From Fulvimarina manganoxydans (GTDB lineage Bacteria > Pseudomonadota > Alphaproteobacteria > Rhizobiales > Rhizobiaceae), in NCBI RefSeq assembly GCF_900176465.1, contig NZ_FWXR01000016.1:1-64000 (forward strand): DNA of 64,000 nucleotides, given 5' to 3'. This document shows positions 25,576-34,868 of this stretch, piece by piece; the stretch's first letter is position 1; every line of letters begins with the position of its first letter. Below the pieces are notes generated by a model, which was not told the origin of the DNA, did not search any database, and was given only the letters and a program-made list of their open reading frames with translations. A program made the position numbers and the translations under genes.

Positions 25576-26383
25576 GCGTTCCCCGTCCGACACCATGACC
25601 GGGACGGCTGGCCGAACGACGGTCTGGCTGACATTCCTCGACGGCCTCGCCCTCGACCAGCTCGCGGCCTATCGCGCGCTTCTCGACGACGGCGAACAGA
25701 TACGGCTCGACCGCTTCAAGGTGGAAGGCGCACGAACAGAATTTCTGGTCGGACGTGCGCTTCTTCGCAGCGTTTTGAGCCTTCATGCGACAGATATTGC
25801 ACCGGCCGAATGGCGTTTTTCGACGAATGCCTATGGCCGGCCGCATGTCTGCCATCCCCTGCCCGCCCCGGTTCATTTCAACCTGTCCCATACGCGCGGT
25901 CTCGTCGCTCTCGTGACGGGTCCCGAGGAGCGGATCGGCGTCGATGTGGAATGGATCGGGCGCGGAGCGCCGGGTCGGGACGTGGCACGGCGCTATTTCA
26001 CCGCCGATGAGGCGGACGAGATCGAAGCCGGCGCGGATGACAGCGAGCGCAGCGAACGCTTCTTCGCCCTTTGGACGCTGAAAGAGGCCTATATCAAGGC
26101 GCGCGGTATGGGGCTTGCCCTGCCGCTGGACGCCTTCGTCTTCGACTGTTCGAGCCAAGACATAGGCGTGCGTTTCGACACGGCGCGGATCGAGGATATT
26201 GGCGAGCGCTGGCATCTGGAGCGACGCATTCTCGGCCGAGACCATCGGCTGGCGCTGGCATGTCCCGCCGACGGCAAGCCCGTCGCCTTCGCCGAATATG
26301 TGCCGCAGGTGGGCGATCCGACACGCGTCGAACCCAAGCGGGCCGAGCCCTTCGGCACGATGATTGGACGGGCAGCAACCTGA
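25568..26383 (+). CDS. 4'-phosphopantetheinyl transferase (Sfp-type)
   Basis: A 271-aa enzyme that loads the phosphopantetheine arm from CoA onto carrier-protein serines. Sfp-type motifs are IGVDVEWIGR (Mg2+-binding Asp and partner) and FFALWTLKEAYIKARGMGL (the WxxKEAxxK motif). An upstream FNLSHTRG motif binds CoA. No NRPS or PKS genes are nearby. The gene overlaps the preceding membrane-protein gene by 8 bp and shares one base with the next start codon, so the three are probably one operon. The next gene encodes a PptH-like hydrolase, an arrangement like pptT-pptH in Mycobacterium. Confidence 0.93.
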   Translation: MAERSPSDTMTGTAGRTTVWLTFLDGLALDQLAAYRALLDDGEQIRLDRFKVEGARTEFLVGRALLRSVLSLHATDIAPAEWRFSTNAYGRPHVCHPLPAPVHFNLSHTRGLVALVTGPEERIGVDVEWIGRGAPGRDVARRYFTADEADEIEAGADDSERSERFFALWTLKEAYIKARGMGLALPLDAFVFDCSSQDIGVRFDTARIEDIGERWHLERRILGRDHRLALACPADGKPVAFAEYVPQVGDPTRVEPKRAEPFGTMIGRAAT

Positions 26384-27207
26384 TGAGCCCCCATCGCCTC
26401 TTTGCCGTCAGCGATCTCCATCTCGGCCATGCCGCGAACCGGGAAGCGATCGAGGCGATCCGGCCCCGGCCGGACGACTGGCTGATTCTTGCCGGCGACG
26501 TCGCCGAGCGTGACGAGCATATCCGCCTCGCCTTCGAGCATTTCGGCCAGAAATTCCGGCAGCTCGTCTGGGTCCCTGGCAATCACGAGCTTTGGACACG
26601 GCCAGGGCGGGATGCGGTGCGAGGCGAGGCCCGCTACGCCCATCTCGTCGAACTCTGCCGCTCCTATGGCGTGCTGACGCCGGAGGACGACTATCCGGTT
26701 CTGAACCTTATTGGCGGTCCCGTGCGGCTCGTGCCGATGTTCCTCCTGTACGACTATTCCTTCCGGCCCGACCATGTCGCGCTCGACGACGCGGTCGCCT
26801 GGGCTCGGGAAAGCGGCGTCGTCTGCACGGACGAACTTCTGCTCTCGCCAAAGCCCCATGACAGCCGCTCGGCCTGGTGCCATGCGCGGGTCGAGGCGAC
26901 GCGCGCGCGGCTGGAGGCGCTCGACGAGGCTCTGCCGACCATTCTCATCAATCACTGGCCCCTGCGGCACGAATTCGCCGTGCCGCCGAGGATTCCGCGC
27001 TTTTCGCTCTGGTGCGGCACGGTGAAGACTGCCGACTGGCATTGGCGTTACCGGGCCAAGGCGGTCGTCTCCGGCCATCTGCACATGCCGTCGACCCGGC
27101 TTCTCGACGACACCCGCTTCGAGGAAGTGTCCTTCGGCTATCCGAAGCAATGGCAGGGCCGCCGCCACGATCCCGATACGGCGCTGCGCGAGATCATGGC
27201 GGCGTGA
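26383..27207 (+). CDS. PptH-like metallophosphoesterase (phosphopantetheinyl hydrolase candidate)
   Basis: A 274-aa calcineurin-type phosphoesterase. Metal-binding motifs appear in order: SDLHLGH (residues 8-14), LAGDVAER, GNHELWT, NHWP and SGHLHMP. The extra conserved segments VPMFLLYDYSF, LLSPKP, FSLWCGTVKTADWH and FEEVSFGYP match what I recall of PptH (Rv2795c) of M. tuberculosis, which removes phosphopantetheine from carrier proteins. The ATG overlaps the stop of the phosphopantetheinyl transferase (TGATG), so the opposing enzymes would be made together. The match is from memory, not an alignment. Confidence 0.88.
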   Translation: MSPHRLFAVSDLHLGHAANREAIEAIRPRPDDWLILAGDVAERDEHIRLAFEHFGQKFRQLVWVPGNHELWTRPGRDAVRGEARYAHLVELCRSYGVLTPEDDYPVLNLIGGPVRLVPMFLLYDYSFRPDHVALDDAVAWARESGVVCTDELLLSPKPHDSRSAWCHARVEATRARLEALDEALPTILINHWPLRHEFAVPPRIPRFSLWCGTVKTADWHWRYRAKAVVSGHLHMPSTRLLDDTRFEEVSFGYPKQWQGRRHDPDTALREIMAA

Positions 27208-27222
27208 AGGGCGAGCGATGGC

Positions 27223-28095
27223 TCAGATCATCAGGCGCCCGCCGGTCACGGCGATGACCTCGCCGGTGACATAAGTGGAATCGTCCGAAGCGAGATAGAC
27301 ATAGGCCGGGGCCAGTTCAGCGGGCTGGCCGGCGCGGCCGATCGGCGTCGAAGACCCGAAGCTCTTCACCTTTTCATCCGGCATGGTGGACGGGATCAGC
27401 GGCGTCCAGACCGGGCCGGGCGCGACGCCGTTCACCCGGATGCCCTTTTCGGCCAGCATATGGGCGAGCCCGGCGGTGAAGTTGTAGATCGCTCCCTTGG
27501 TGACGGCATAGGGCAGGAGGCCCGGCGAAGGGTCCAAAGCGTTGATCGAAGAAGAATTCACGATCGTCGCCCCTGGCTGCATATGCCTCAGCGCCGCCTT
27601 GCAGAGATAGAACAGCGAAAAGATGTTGGTGCGGAAGGTGACGTCGATCTCCTCGGCCGAGATGTCTTCGAGCGAGGAGAAGACCGCCTGATGGGCGGCA
27701 TTGTTGACCAGCACGTCGAGGCGTCCGAATTCGGACATGCAGGTTTCGACGAGTTTTTCGCAATAGGCCTCGTCCTTCACGTCGCCCGGCATGAGAACGC
27801 AGCGCTTGCCGGCCTTCTCGACCCATTTCTTGGTCTCCTCGGCGTCCCCATGCTCGGAATAATAGGAGACGAGAATGTCGGCGCCTTCGCGGGCAAAGGC
27901 GATGGCGACGGCGCGGCCGATGCCCGAATCGGCGCCGGTGATGATCGCGGCCTGGCCTTCGAGCTTGCCGGACCCCTTGTAGCTGTCTTCGCCGTGATCG
28001 GGCTGCGGGCTCATCGGCCCGGTGTGCCCTGGCATGCTCTGTTCCTGTTCGGGTTGGCGTGGCTGGGGGTAGGCGTTGCGCGGATCGCGGGCCAT
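27223..28095 (-). CDS. SDR-family oxidoreductase (YghA/GsiB-like)
   Basis: A 290-aa short-chain dehydrogenase with a 40-residue hydrophilic lead rich in Pro and Gln. The NAD(P) loop is TGADSGIGRAVA, followed by NNAA. The catalytic Ser is in IVNSSSIN and the active-site Tyr/Lys pair in YAVTKGA. The lead peptide and the VAPGPVWTPLIPSTMP segment are typical of the YghA-like subgroup often linked to stress response. The substrate is unknown. Confidence 0.92.
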   Translation of the reverse strand: MARDPRNAYPQPRQPEQEQSMPGHTGPMSPQPDHGEDSYKGSGKLEGQAAIITGADSGIGRAVAIAFAREGADILVSYYSEHGDAEETKKWVEKAGKRCVLMPGDVKDEAYCEKLVETCMSEFGRLDVLVNNAAHQAVFSSLEDISAEEIDVTFRTNIFSLFYLCKAALRHMQPGATIVNSSSINALDPSPGLLPYAVTKGAIYNFTAGLAHMLAEKGIRVNGVAPGPVWTPLIPSTMPDEKVKSFGSSTPIGRAGQPAELAPAYVYLASDDSTYVTGEVIAVTGGRLMI

Positions 28096-28344
28096 GGGTC
28101 GTCCTTTCGAAACTGAGAAGCGGCCGGGCTTGAGAGATTATGATCAAGCGTTCGTACCGAGCCCGGCAGTCGTGTTCGGCGAACACCAGGCGGGCACCGC
28201 CCGTTCCAGGCAGCGCCGTCGATCCGCGTGGCTGTTTCGATAGACGGCTCTGCGTCTCGCCGCGACCGGCTTCCATATCATGCGCGATATTGCATGTTTT
28301 TTCCGAATCATGCATTGAACGGGCAGAAGCCAGAAAGGAGCGCC

Positions 28345-29139
28345 ATGTCTGCCGAAACACTTCTGTCCAATGAACGGCTCGACGCCATTCGGGAGCGTAT
28401 CCGCACCGAGGGCCGCGTCGTCGCGGCGGTCCTCGCTGTGGAATTCGGCGTTTCGGAGGATACGGTCCGCCGGGACCTGCGCATGCTGGCCGCAGAGGGC
28501 CATTGCGAGCGCGTCTATGGCGGAGCGATCCGGCCGCGTCATGCGCCGACGACGCTTCGCCGGCGCATGAGCGAGGCGAGCGAGGCCAAGCAACGGCTTG
28601 GGCGGCTGGCGGCCAGCCTGACGGAGAGCGGCCAGACCGTCTTCATCGACGCCGGCTCCACCAATCTGGAGATCGCCCGGCACCTGCCCCGCGATCGTGG
28701 CCTGACCGTCGTCACCAATGCGCCCTCCGTCGCCGAAGCACTCAGCGACCAGACGGGGGTGGAGATCGCCATGGTCGGTGGCCGTTTCGATCCGCGCCTC
28801 GGCTCCTGTCTCGGCGGCCAAACCATCGAATGGCTCGAACGGCTTTTCCCGGACATCGCCTTCATCGGCACCTGCGGCCTCTCCCTGGAGGCCGGGCTTT
28901 CCGCCTTCTCGGCTGAGGAAGCGGCCTTGAAACGCATCGTCGCCGCGCGCACCCGCCGGCTTGTGGTCGCGGTGACGGGAGAAAAGCTTGGCCTCTCCGC
29001 GCCGTTTCAGATATCCGGGACTGAAACCGTGAGCCACCTCGTGACCGACGATCCGGACCATCCCCTATGCCGGGAGCTGGCCGAACTCGGCGCATCGATC
29101 ATCAGCGAAACGCGTTCCGGCCATGCCGCTTCTTCCTGA
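28345..29139 (+). CDS. DeoR-family transcriptional regulator
   Basis: A 264-aa sugar-responsive regulator. The N-terminal DeoR HTH reads ERLDAIRERIRTEGRVV, then AAVLAVEFGVSEDTVRRDLRML. The C-terminal sensor domain has DAGSTNLEIARHL and the GTCGLSLEAGLSAF region that binds phosphosugars. AGGAG lies 5 nt upstream of ATG 28345. It is followed 36 bp later by an MFS transporter that it may control, and divergent from the SDR gene. Confidence 0.92.
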   Translation: MSAETLLSNERLDAIRERIRTEGRVVAAVLAVEFGVSEDTVRRDLRMLAAEGHCERVYGGAIRPRHAPTTLRRRMSEASEAKQRLGRLAASLTESGQTVFIDAGSTNLEIARHLPRDRGLTVVTNAPSVAEALSDQTGVEIAMVGGRFDPRLGSCLGGQTIEWLERLFPDIAFIGTCGLSLEAGLSAFSAEEAALKRIVAARTRRLVVAVTGEKLGLSAPFQISGTETVSHLVTDDPDHPLCRELAELGASIISETRSGHAASS

Positions 29140-29175
29140 GCGCGCCCTTACCACGTCATCCATGGACATCAATTC

Positions 29176-30399
29176 ATGACCGCCACGCAGGACCTGTCAC
29201 ATCAGGCCGGACCGACCGGCTCGCGCGCCCGCATCGCGATCTCGACCGCCTTCTTCGTGAACGGCTTCGGCATGGGCTCCTGGACCCCGGAAGTGCCAAT
29301 CATCGGTGCCCGCCTCGGTCTCACAGAAGCGACCTACGGCTTCATGATCCTAATCTTTGGGCTCGGCGCCGTCATGGCGATGCCTTTCGTCGGTGCGATG
29401 ATTGCCCGCGCTGGAAGCCGGCCGGTCGTCATCGCGACCCAGATCGCCTTCGCCGCCGCCTTCCCTCTCCTGACGCTCGCGCCCCATCCGATCGCCATCG
29501 GCGCGGCGCTCTTTCTTTTCGGGATCGGGCTCGGCGGTCTCGACGTCGCGATGAACGCCAATGCGGTCTCGGTCGAGCGGCGCCTCGATCGCTCGATCAT
29601 GTCCTCCTGCCACGGCTTCTGGTCGCTCGGCGCCTTCGCGGGCGCGGGCATCGGCGGATCGCTCATCGACCTTTTCGGGCCCGTGGGTCACACCAGCCTC
29701 GTGGGCCTCTTCTGCGCCGGCATCCTTCTGGCCATGCTGCCCGGCCTTCTCGACGATCGCGCGCTCGCCGAGGATAGGCCATCGTCCGAAGAAGGCGCTC
29801 GCGAATCCTGGCGCTCGATCCTGTCGCGCAAGCGCAAACCTCTGCTCCTCGCCCTCGTCATCGGCGTCATCGCCTTGGCGGGCTTCATGCAGGAGGGCGT
29901 CGTCATCGACTGGAGCGCGGTCTATCTGCGCAGCGAGCTCGGCGTCTCGGTCGCCGCCTCCGGCTTCGGCTTCGCGGCCTTTTCGGTCTCCATGGCGACT
30001 TTGCGGTTTCTGGGCGACAGAATCCGGGACAGGCTCGGCGCGGTGCGCACCGTGCGGCTCTCCCTGCTCTTCGCCCTGACCGGCGCGATCCTTCTCGCCA
30101 TCGCCGCGAACCTCTCCATGGCGCTCGCCGGCTATCTCGTCCTCGGCATCGGGCTCGCCAATCTCGTACCGATCGCCTTTTCGGCCGCCGGTAACGTCAG
30201 AGGCCTCGCCAACGGAACGGGCATCTCGATCGCCTCGGCCATCGCCTATTCCGGCGGCCTGATCGCGCCTTCCATCGTCGGCCTCGTCGCCTCGGCCTAT
30301 GGCTTCTCGACGATTTATCTGGCGCTTGCCATCATCATCTCGGCGGTCTTCCTCTCGGCCGGCATTCTCAAGGGTGCCGATCGGGAGAGCGGGCATTAA
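29176..30399 (+). CDS. MFS transporter (YbjJ-like)
   Basis: A 407-aa major facilitator with about 12 helices. The first reads FFVNGFGMGSWTPEVPII, and the signature GAMIARAGSRPVVI lies between helices 2 and 3. The YbjJ-like NANAVSVERRLDRSIMSSCH segment follows helix 4. It lies just downstream of the DeoR-type regulator, so the cargo may be a sugar or related molecule. The transcript ends at a strong shared terminator. Confidence 0.9.
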   Translation: MTATQDLSHQAGPTGSRARIAISTAFFVNGFGMGSWTPEVPIIGARLGLTEATYGFMILIFGLGAVMAMPFVGAMIARAGSRPVVIATQIAFAAAFPLLTLAPHPIAIGAALFLFGIGLGGLDVAMNANAVSVERRLDRSIMSSCHGFWSLGAFAGAGIGGSLIDLFGPVGHTSLVGLFCAGILLAMLPGLLDDRALAEDRPSSEEGARESWRSILSRKRKPLLLALVIGVIALAGFMQEGVVIDWSAVYLRSELGVSVAASGFGFAAFSVSMATLRFLGDRIRDRLGAVRTVRLSLLFALTGAILLAIAANLSMALAGYLVLGIGLANLVPIAFSAAGNVRGLANGTGISIASAIAYSGGLIAPSIVGLVASAYGFSTIYLALAIIISAVFLSAGILKGADRESGH

Positions 30400-30420
30400 A
30401 TTCGCTCACGCGCCCATATA

Positions 30421-30457
30421 AAGAACCCCGCGAACCGTTCGGCGCGCGGGGCTTTCT
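30421..30457. terminator. Bidirectional terminator between MFS gene and grpE
   Basis: The stem CCCCGCG (30426-30432) with CGCGGGG (30445-30451) is followed by CTTTCT on plus. On the minus strand it is followed by TTCTTTAT, so it can serve both convergent genes. Confidence 0.75.
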
Positions 30458-30480
30458 GTCCGTCTATTTCGATGCCGATG

Positions 30481-31179
30481 TCACGCGGCGTCGCCGGCCT
30501 CGCCATCCTGGTTCGCGGCCGGCTGCTTGGAACGGTCCGCCGGCTGCTTCGGGCCACCCTTGGCGACGCCCACCATGGCCGGACGCAGCACGCGTTCGCC
30601 GATGGCATAGCCGGCCTGGACCACCTGGACGACGGTGTTGGCCGGCACGTTTGGGTTCGGCACCTCGAACATCGCCTGATGGAAGTTCGGATCGAACTTC
30701 TGGCCTTCCGGCTCGAGCTTCTTGACGCCGTTCTTTTCCAAGGATGCCAGCAGACCGCGCTCGGTCATCTCGACGCCCTCGATCAGGGACGTCATGCCGC
30801 TATCGCCGCTTTCGCGCGCCTCGTCCGGCACGGCGTCGATGGCTCTGCGCAGATTGTCGGCGACCGACAGCATCTCGCGGGCAAAGCTCGTCACCGCATA
30901 GGTGCGTGCGTCCTTCACTTCCCGCTCGGTGCGCCGGCGCAGATTTTCCATATCGGCCGCAAGCCGGAGAAGGCGGTCCTTGACGTCGGCATTCTCGGCC
31001 TCGAGCTCGGCAATGCGCTCGGCATCGGCGGCCGACCCCGCACCACCGGCAAAACCGCTGGTGTCGACATTTGCGTCAAAACCGGTCGTGTCGAAGCCCT
31101 CCGGCAGCTCGGTCTCGGCCTCGGTCTCGGGCGCCTCGAAGTCTCGCTTGCCTGTCTCGCTCGTCATTCCCGTTGTCAC
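30481..31179 (-). CDS. grpE: Nucleotide exchange factor GrpE
   Basis: A 232-aa co-chaperone that releases ADP from DnaK. A long acidic N-terminal segment precedes a coiled coil ([20 protein letters not shown], then [13 protein letters not shown]) and the C-terminal beta domain with [21 protein letters not shown] and the [16 protein letters not shown] signature. It lies 131 bp downstream of hrcA on the same strand, the usual Rhizobiales order. No CIRCE element is visible in front. Confidence 0.96.
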   Translation of the reverse strand: MTTGMTSETGKRDFEAPETEAETELPEGFDTTGFDANVDTSGFAGGAGSAADAERIAELEAENADVKDRLLRLAADMENLRRRTEREVKDARTYAVTSFAREMLSVADNLRRAIDAVPDEARESGDSGMTSLIEGVEMTERGLLASLEKNGVKKLEPEGQKFDPNFHQAMFEVPNPNVPANTVVQVVQAGYAIGERVLRPAMVGVAKGGPKQPADRSKQPAANQDGEAGDAA

Positions 31180-31310
31180 CTTCTCTTTTCATCGCGCGTC
31201 GGCCCGATCATCCCCGCCGGACATGGATCGCCCCCGCGGAGCCATTTTTTCAAGAGTGGCACCGACGCCTGTAACCTCGCCCGCGCATATCGAATTGGCG
31301 GACCGGAAAA

Positions 31311-32429
31311 TCAAGCCTGCCCACCGGCTCCGCCACCGCGCGAAAGCAGCCGCGAGACCAGACGCGCCGTATAGTCGACCATCGGAACGATGCGCCGATA
31401 GTTGAGGCGCGTCGGCCCGATGACGCCCACCGCGCCGATGATCCGCTCGGGTCCGCCATCGGTGCCGGCGGCCGTATAGGGCGCAACGACCAGGGACGAG
31501 CCGGAGAGGGAAAAGAGCTTGTTTTCCGAGCCGATGAAGATGCGAACGCCGTTGCCCTTCTCGGCGAGACCCAGAAGCTCGATGAGCCCGCTCTTGGTCT
31601 CCAGATCGTCGAAGAGCAGGCGCAGCCGCTCCACATCCTCGGCCGCCGCGAGATTTTCCAGGAGATTGGCCCGCCCCCGCACGATCAGCCGCGAAGGCTG
31701 GCCGGCCGATGCGCCGGACCAGACCGCGAGCCCCTGATCGACCAGCTGGCGCGACAAGAGATCGAGCGCCGTCTCAGTCTCGCTCTTTAAAGCGGCGATG
31801 CGGCTCTGGGCTTCGCGAAGGGTGCGCCCGACCACATGGGCGTTCAGGAAATTGCTGGCCTCGACGAGCTGAGAAGCGGTGGTGCCGGCCGGAAGGTCGA
31901 AGATGCGATTCTCCACCGCGTCATTGTCGCCAACAAGGACGGCGAGCGCCTTTGTCGGCTCCAGGCGGATGAATTCGATATGTTTCAGGCGTAGATCGGC
32001 CGTGCCCGTCAAGACGATGCCGGCCCCGCGCGACAGGCCCGACAGAAGATGGCTCGCCTCGGTCAGCACCGTGTCGAAGGGGCGTCCGTCGCCGGCCAGC
32101 CGCACCTTTTCCTCGATCTCCGCCCGCTCGCTCGTTCCCAGATCGCCGGTCTCGAGAAAGGCATCGACGAAGAACCTCAGCCCGAGCTCGGTCGGCATGC
32201 GGCCCGCGCTCACATGGGGCGAATAGATGAGGCCCAGCGCCTCCAGATCGCTCATGACGTTGCGCACGGAGGCCGGCGACAGCGAGGTCGTCAGAAGCCT
32301 CGACAACATGCGCGAGCCCACAGGCTCGCCCTGGTCGAGATAGCTTTCGACGATGAGCCGGAAGATCTCCCGCGAGCGATCGTCGAGCGGCTGCTGCAAG
32401 TCACTGAAGGGTACGCGCAATTCGGTCAT
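31311..32429 (-). CDS. hrcA: Heat-inducible transcription repressor HrcA
   Basis: A 372-aa repressor of groESL-type heat-shock genes. The winged HTH includes SYLDQGEPVGSRMLSR and SPASVRNVMSDLEALGLIYSPHVSAGRMPTE (two adjoining motifs). The C-terminal domain has GLIELLG and the closing RIIGAVGVIGPTRLNYRRIV. It ends upstream of grpE in the same direction. I see no CIRCE inverted repeat (TTAGCACTC-N9-GAGTGCTAA) upstream, so it is probably not self-regulated by that element. Confidence 0.96.
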   Translation of the reverse strand: MTELRVPFSDLQQPLDDRSREIFRLIVESYLDQGEPVGSRMLSRLLTTSLSPASVRNVMSDLEALGLIYSPHVSAGRMPTELGLRFFVDAFLETGDLGTSERAEIEEKVRLAGDGRPFDTVLTEASHLLSGLSRGAGIVLTGTADLRLKHIEFIRLEPTKALAVLVGDNDAVENRIFDLPAGTTASQLVEASNFLNAHVVGRTLREAQSRIAALKSETETALDLLSRQLVDQGLAVWSGASAGQPSRLIVRGRANLLENLAAAEDVERLRLLFDDLETKSGLIELLGLAEKGNGVRIFIGSENKLFSLSGSSLVVAPYTAAGTDGGPERIIGAVGVIGPTRLNYRRIVPMVDYTARLVSRLLSRGGGAGGQA

Positions 32430-32479
32430 GGCTTGGCGGGGTTCAAGGGTTCTTTTCGAATATAGACCGCCATCGCGCG

Positions 32480-32953
32480 TCAGGAAACCGGGTCGAGATA
32501 GACGGCCGGGCGGTCGACGACCTGCCGCAAGGCAAAGGAGGAACTGATGCGAACCACATGCGGCAGGGCGGAGAGAGCGGTCTTGTGAATGCGCTCGAAA
32601 TCCTCGAGGTCCCGGGCGGCGACGCGCAGGATATAGTCGAACTCGCCGGACATTAGAAAACAGCTGAGGACATTGGCACAGAGACGGACGGCCGCCTCGA
32701 ACTCCGCCAGATGGCGTTCGCTCTGGCCGGACAAAGCGAGGTTGACGATGACCGTCACCGGATGGCCGAGATGGCGGTTCGACAGGCGAGCGTGATAGCC
32801 GTTGATCGCGCCCTCGCGCTCCAGACGGTCGAGGCGGCGCGAACAGGCCGAGGGCGAAAGGCCGACCTTTTCGGCCAATGCGAGGTTCGACAAGCGCCCT
32901 TCCCGTTCCAGGGCGCGCATGATGGCGATGTCGAATCGGTCGAGGTCACTCAT
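32480..32953 (-). CDS. Lrp/AsnC-family transcriptional regulator
   Basis: A 157-aa regulator with the AsnC HTH (LDRFDIAIMRALEREGRLSN, then LALAEKVGLSPSACSRRLDR) and a RAM ligand-binding domain ending FALRQVV. The LSPSACSRRLDRLEREGAI segment is the recognition helix region. It is divergent from nothing close and 50 bp from hrcA. Its target is probably amino-acid metabolism, but no such gene is adjacent. Confidence 0.92.
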   Translation of the reverse strand: MSDLDRFDIAIMRALEREGRLSNLALAEKVGLSPSACSRRLDRLEREGAINGYHARLSNRHLGHPVTVIVNLALSGQSERHLAEFEAAVRLCANVLSCFLMSGEFDYILRVAARDLEDFERIHKTALSALPHVVRISSSFALRQVVDRPAVYLDPVS

Positions 32954-33046
32954 AGGGGCGATGATTGCGTGAGACGAACGCTCCGCGCAATCCGAGCGCT
33001 CGCCTAACCTTTACGGCTGCCCGTTCGAGAACCCAACCAGCAGGGG

Positions 33047-33247
33047 TCAATCGATGCGATAGATGCCGGACGGGCCTCGGCCCTCTTCGGTGATCTCGAT
33101 CGTACCCGACGCATCGGCCCAGCGCGCCAGGCCCTTTTCGACGAGACCGAGAGCGGCCGGATTGCCTTCGGTCTGGCGCGGACCATGCCGGAACAGGTGG
33201 TCGAGCAGGACCGCCTCCTCGGCGGTCAAAGTGAGGGGCATATCCAT
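33047..33247 (-). CDS. Small hypothetical protein (66 aa)
   Basis: A 66-aa acidic protein starting MDMPLTLTAEEAVLLDHLF, with AGGAGA 7 nt upstream of ATG 33247. The composition and conserved-looking helix suggest a genuine gene, possibly a winged-helix-like fold (EGNPAALGLVEKGLARWAD). I do not recognise the family. Confidence 0.65.
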   Translation of the reverse strand: MDMPLTLTAEEAVLLDHLFRHGPRQTEGNPAALGLVEKGLARWADASGTIEITEEGRGPSGIYRID

Positions 33248-33488
33248 GGGGCGTCTCCTGAGGGGTTGGAGTGAAGACAGGGTAGACGCACCTGCGCTCC
33301 GCGGCATTCAACCATGATAATACTTTGAAACTTTGAGGTTTCTCCGTTTCGTTCACGACCATGCATCGCTTGGGTTTCTGCGATGGATCGCAGCGCCATT
33401 GACGGCATGACCTCTATGGCCGATCTCTTCCCGCGGAGTTGAAGGACTATCGAGCGACGCGTTGGGCGGCCCGAGGGGAGGACACATC

Positions 33489-34643
33489 ATGACCGCTTTC
33501 ACCTTTCAGACGACGCCCTCCATCCTCTCGGAGGTCGGCGCCACGGGTAAGATCGGCGCGATCATGGCCGAAGCGGGATGCCGCAAGGTCTTCTTCGTCA
33601 CCGACGGGGGCATTCTCGAACTCGGTCTGGCGAAAGCGGCCCTCGACAGCTTTTCGGCGGCCGGCATCGAGACCGTCGTTTTTTCCGACGTTGAGGCCGA
33701 CCCGCCGGAGGCGATGATCCTTTCGGCGGTCGAAATGGCGCGCAAAGCCGGCTGCGATGGCGTCGCCTCGGTGGGCGGCGGCTCCTCCCTCGATACCGCC
33801 AAGCTCGTCGCCGTGCTCTTGTCCGGCCAGCAGCCGATCGCCGATATCTATGGTGTCGGCAAGGTCAAAGGCGGGCGCATGCCGCTGGTGCTTGCGCCGA
33901 CGACGGCCGGCACTGGATCGGAAGTCACGCCGATCGCGATCGTCACGACCGGCGAAGCGGAAAAGAAGGGCGTCGTCGCGCCCCAGCTTCTGCCGGACTG
34001 GGCGATCCTCGACGCCGAACTCACCGTCGGCCTGCCCGCCCATGTGACCGCTGCGACGGGCATCGACGCGATGGTCCATGCCATCGAGGCCTTCACCTCC
34101 GTTCATAAGAAAAACCCGGTGTCCGATTGCCTCGCCTGCGAAGCGCTGGCGCTTCTCGGGGCCAATATCCGCACCGCCTGTTTCGAACCGGAGAACCGTC
34201 AGGCGCGGGGCGACATGCTGCTCGGCTCGCTCCTGGCCGGCATGGCCTTCGCCAATGCGCCCGTCGCGGCCGTCCACGCCCTCGCCTATCCGCTCGGCGG
34301 CCATTTCCATGTGCCACACGGCCTGTCGAACGCGCTCGTGCTGCCGCATGTGCTGAACTTCAACATGCCGGAGGCGCAGGCCCATTACGCCGCGCTCGGC
34401 CCGATCGTCTTTCCGGAGCTGGCCGGCCGCCCCGAAGCGGAGGCCGCCAACGGCCTCGTCGAAGGCTTCCGCAAGCTCGGCCCCGAACTCGGCATGAAGA
34501 CCCGCCTGCGCGATGTCGGCGTCAGCCACAACAATCTGCCGAAACTCGCCGAGGACGCGATGAAGCAGGAGCGGCTGCTCGTGAACAATCCGCGCAAGAT
34601 GACCTATGAGGCGGCGCTCGCCATCTATGAAAAGGCGCTGTAG
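33489..34643 (+). CDS. Iron-containing alcohol dehydrogenase
   Basis: A 384-aa NAD(P)-dependent group III alcohol dehydrogenase. The nucleotide-binding GGGSSLDTAK, TAGTGSEVTP and metal ligands in HAIEAFTSVH and YPLGGHFHVPHGLSNALVLPH are all present. The start has GGGAGGAC 5 nt upstream. The substrate is uncertain: lactaldehyde, propanediol or related alcohols are possible. It is a single gene with no neighbouring aldehyde dehydrogenase. Confidence 0.93.
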   Translation: MTAFTFQTTPSILSEVGATGKIGAIMAEAGCRKVFFVTDGGILELGLAKAALDSFSAAGIETVVFSDVEADPPEAMILSAVEMARKAGCDGVASVGGGSSLDTAKLVAVLLSGQQPIADIYGVGKVKGGRMPLVLAPTTAGTGSEVTPIAIVTTGEAEKKGVVAPQLLPDWAILDAELTVGLPAHVTAATGIDAMVHAIEAFTSVHKKNPVSDCLACEALALLGANIRTACFEPENRQARGDMLLGSLLAGMAFANAPVAAVHALAYPLGGHFHVPHGLSNALVLPHVLNFNMPEAQAHYAALGPIVFPELAGRPEAEAANGLVEGFRKLGPELGMKTRLRDVGVSHNNLPKLAEDAMKQERLLVNNPRKMTYEAALAIYEKAL

Positions 34644-34868
34644 CGGGTGCCCTTCGACGGCTTCGCGGCACGAAGCGAAAAGCGGGCGAGGAACGAAACG
34701 CGCCACGAATTAACTGTTTGGTAATCTTACCTCTTGCCGCCCTCGCCGACTGGGATATCTTCCTCATCCAATCGTGGTCGAAAGGTGTCTGACACGAATC
34801 GACACTGCCTCGAAGGGCTCGTTCAGAAGCCCGCGAGGGTCTCAGCAGGTGATGGTGGAGTATCCGAC

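Noticed and set aside
29350-30396. 348-codon acidic/basic frame antisense to the MFS gene
   Set aside because: Shadow frame; the MFS translation has helices and motifs, this has none.
31180-32480. CIRCE operator near hrcA-grpE
   Set aside because: No TTAGCACTC-N9-GAGTGCTAA or close variant found on reading.
33447-34706. 419-codon frame antisense to the alcohol dehydrogenase
   Set aside because: Shadow of a well-supported enzyme gene.
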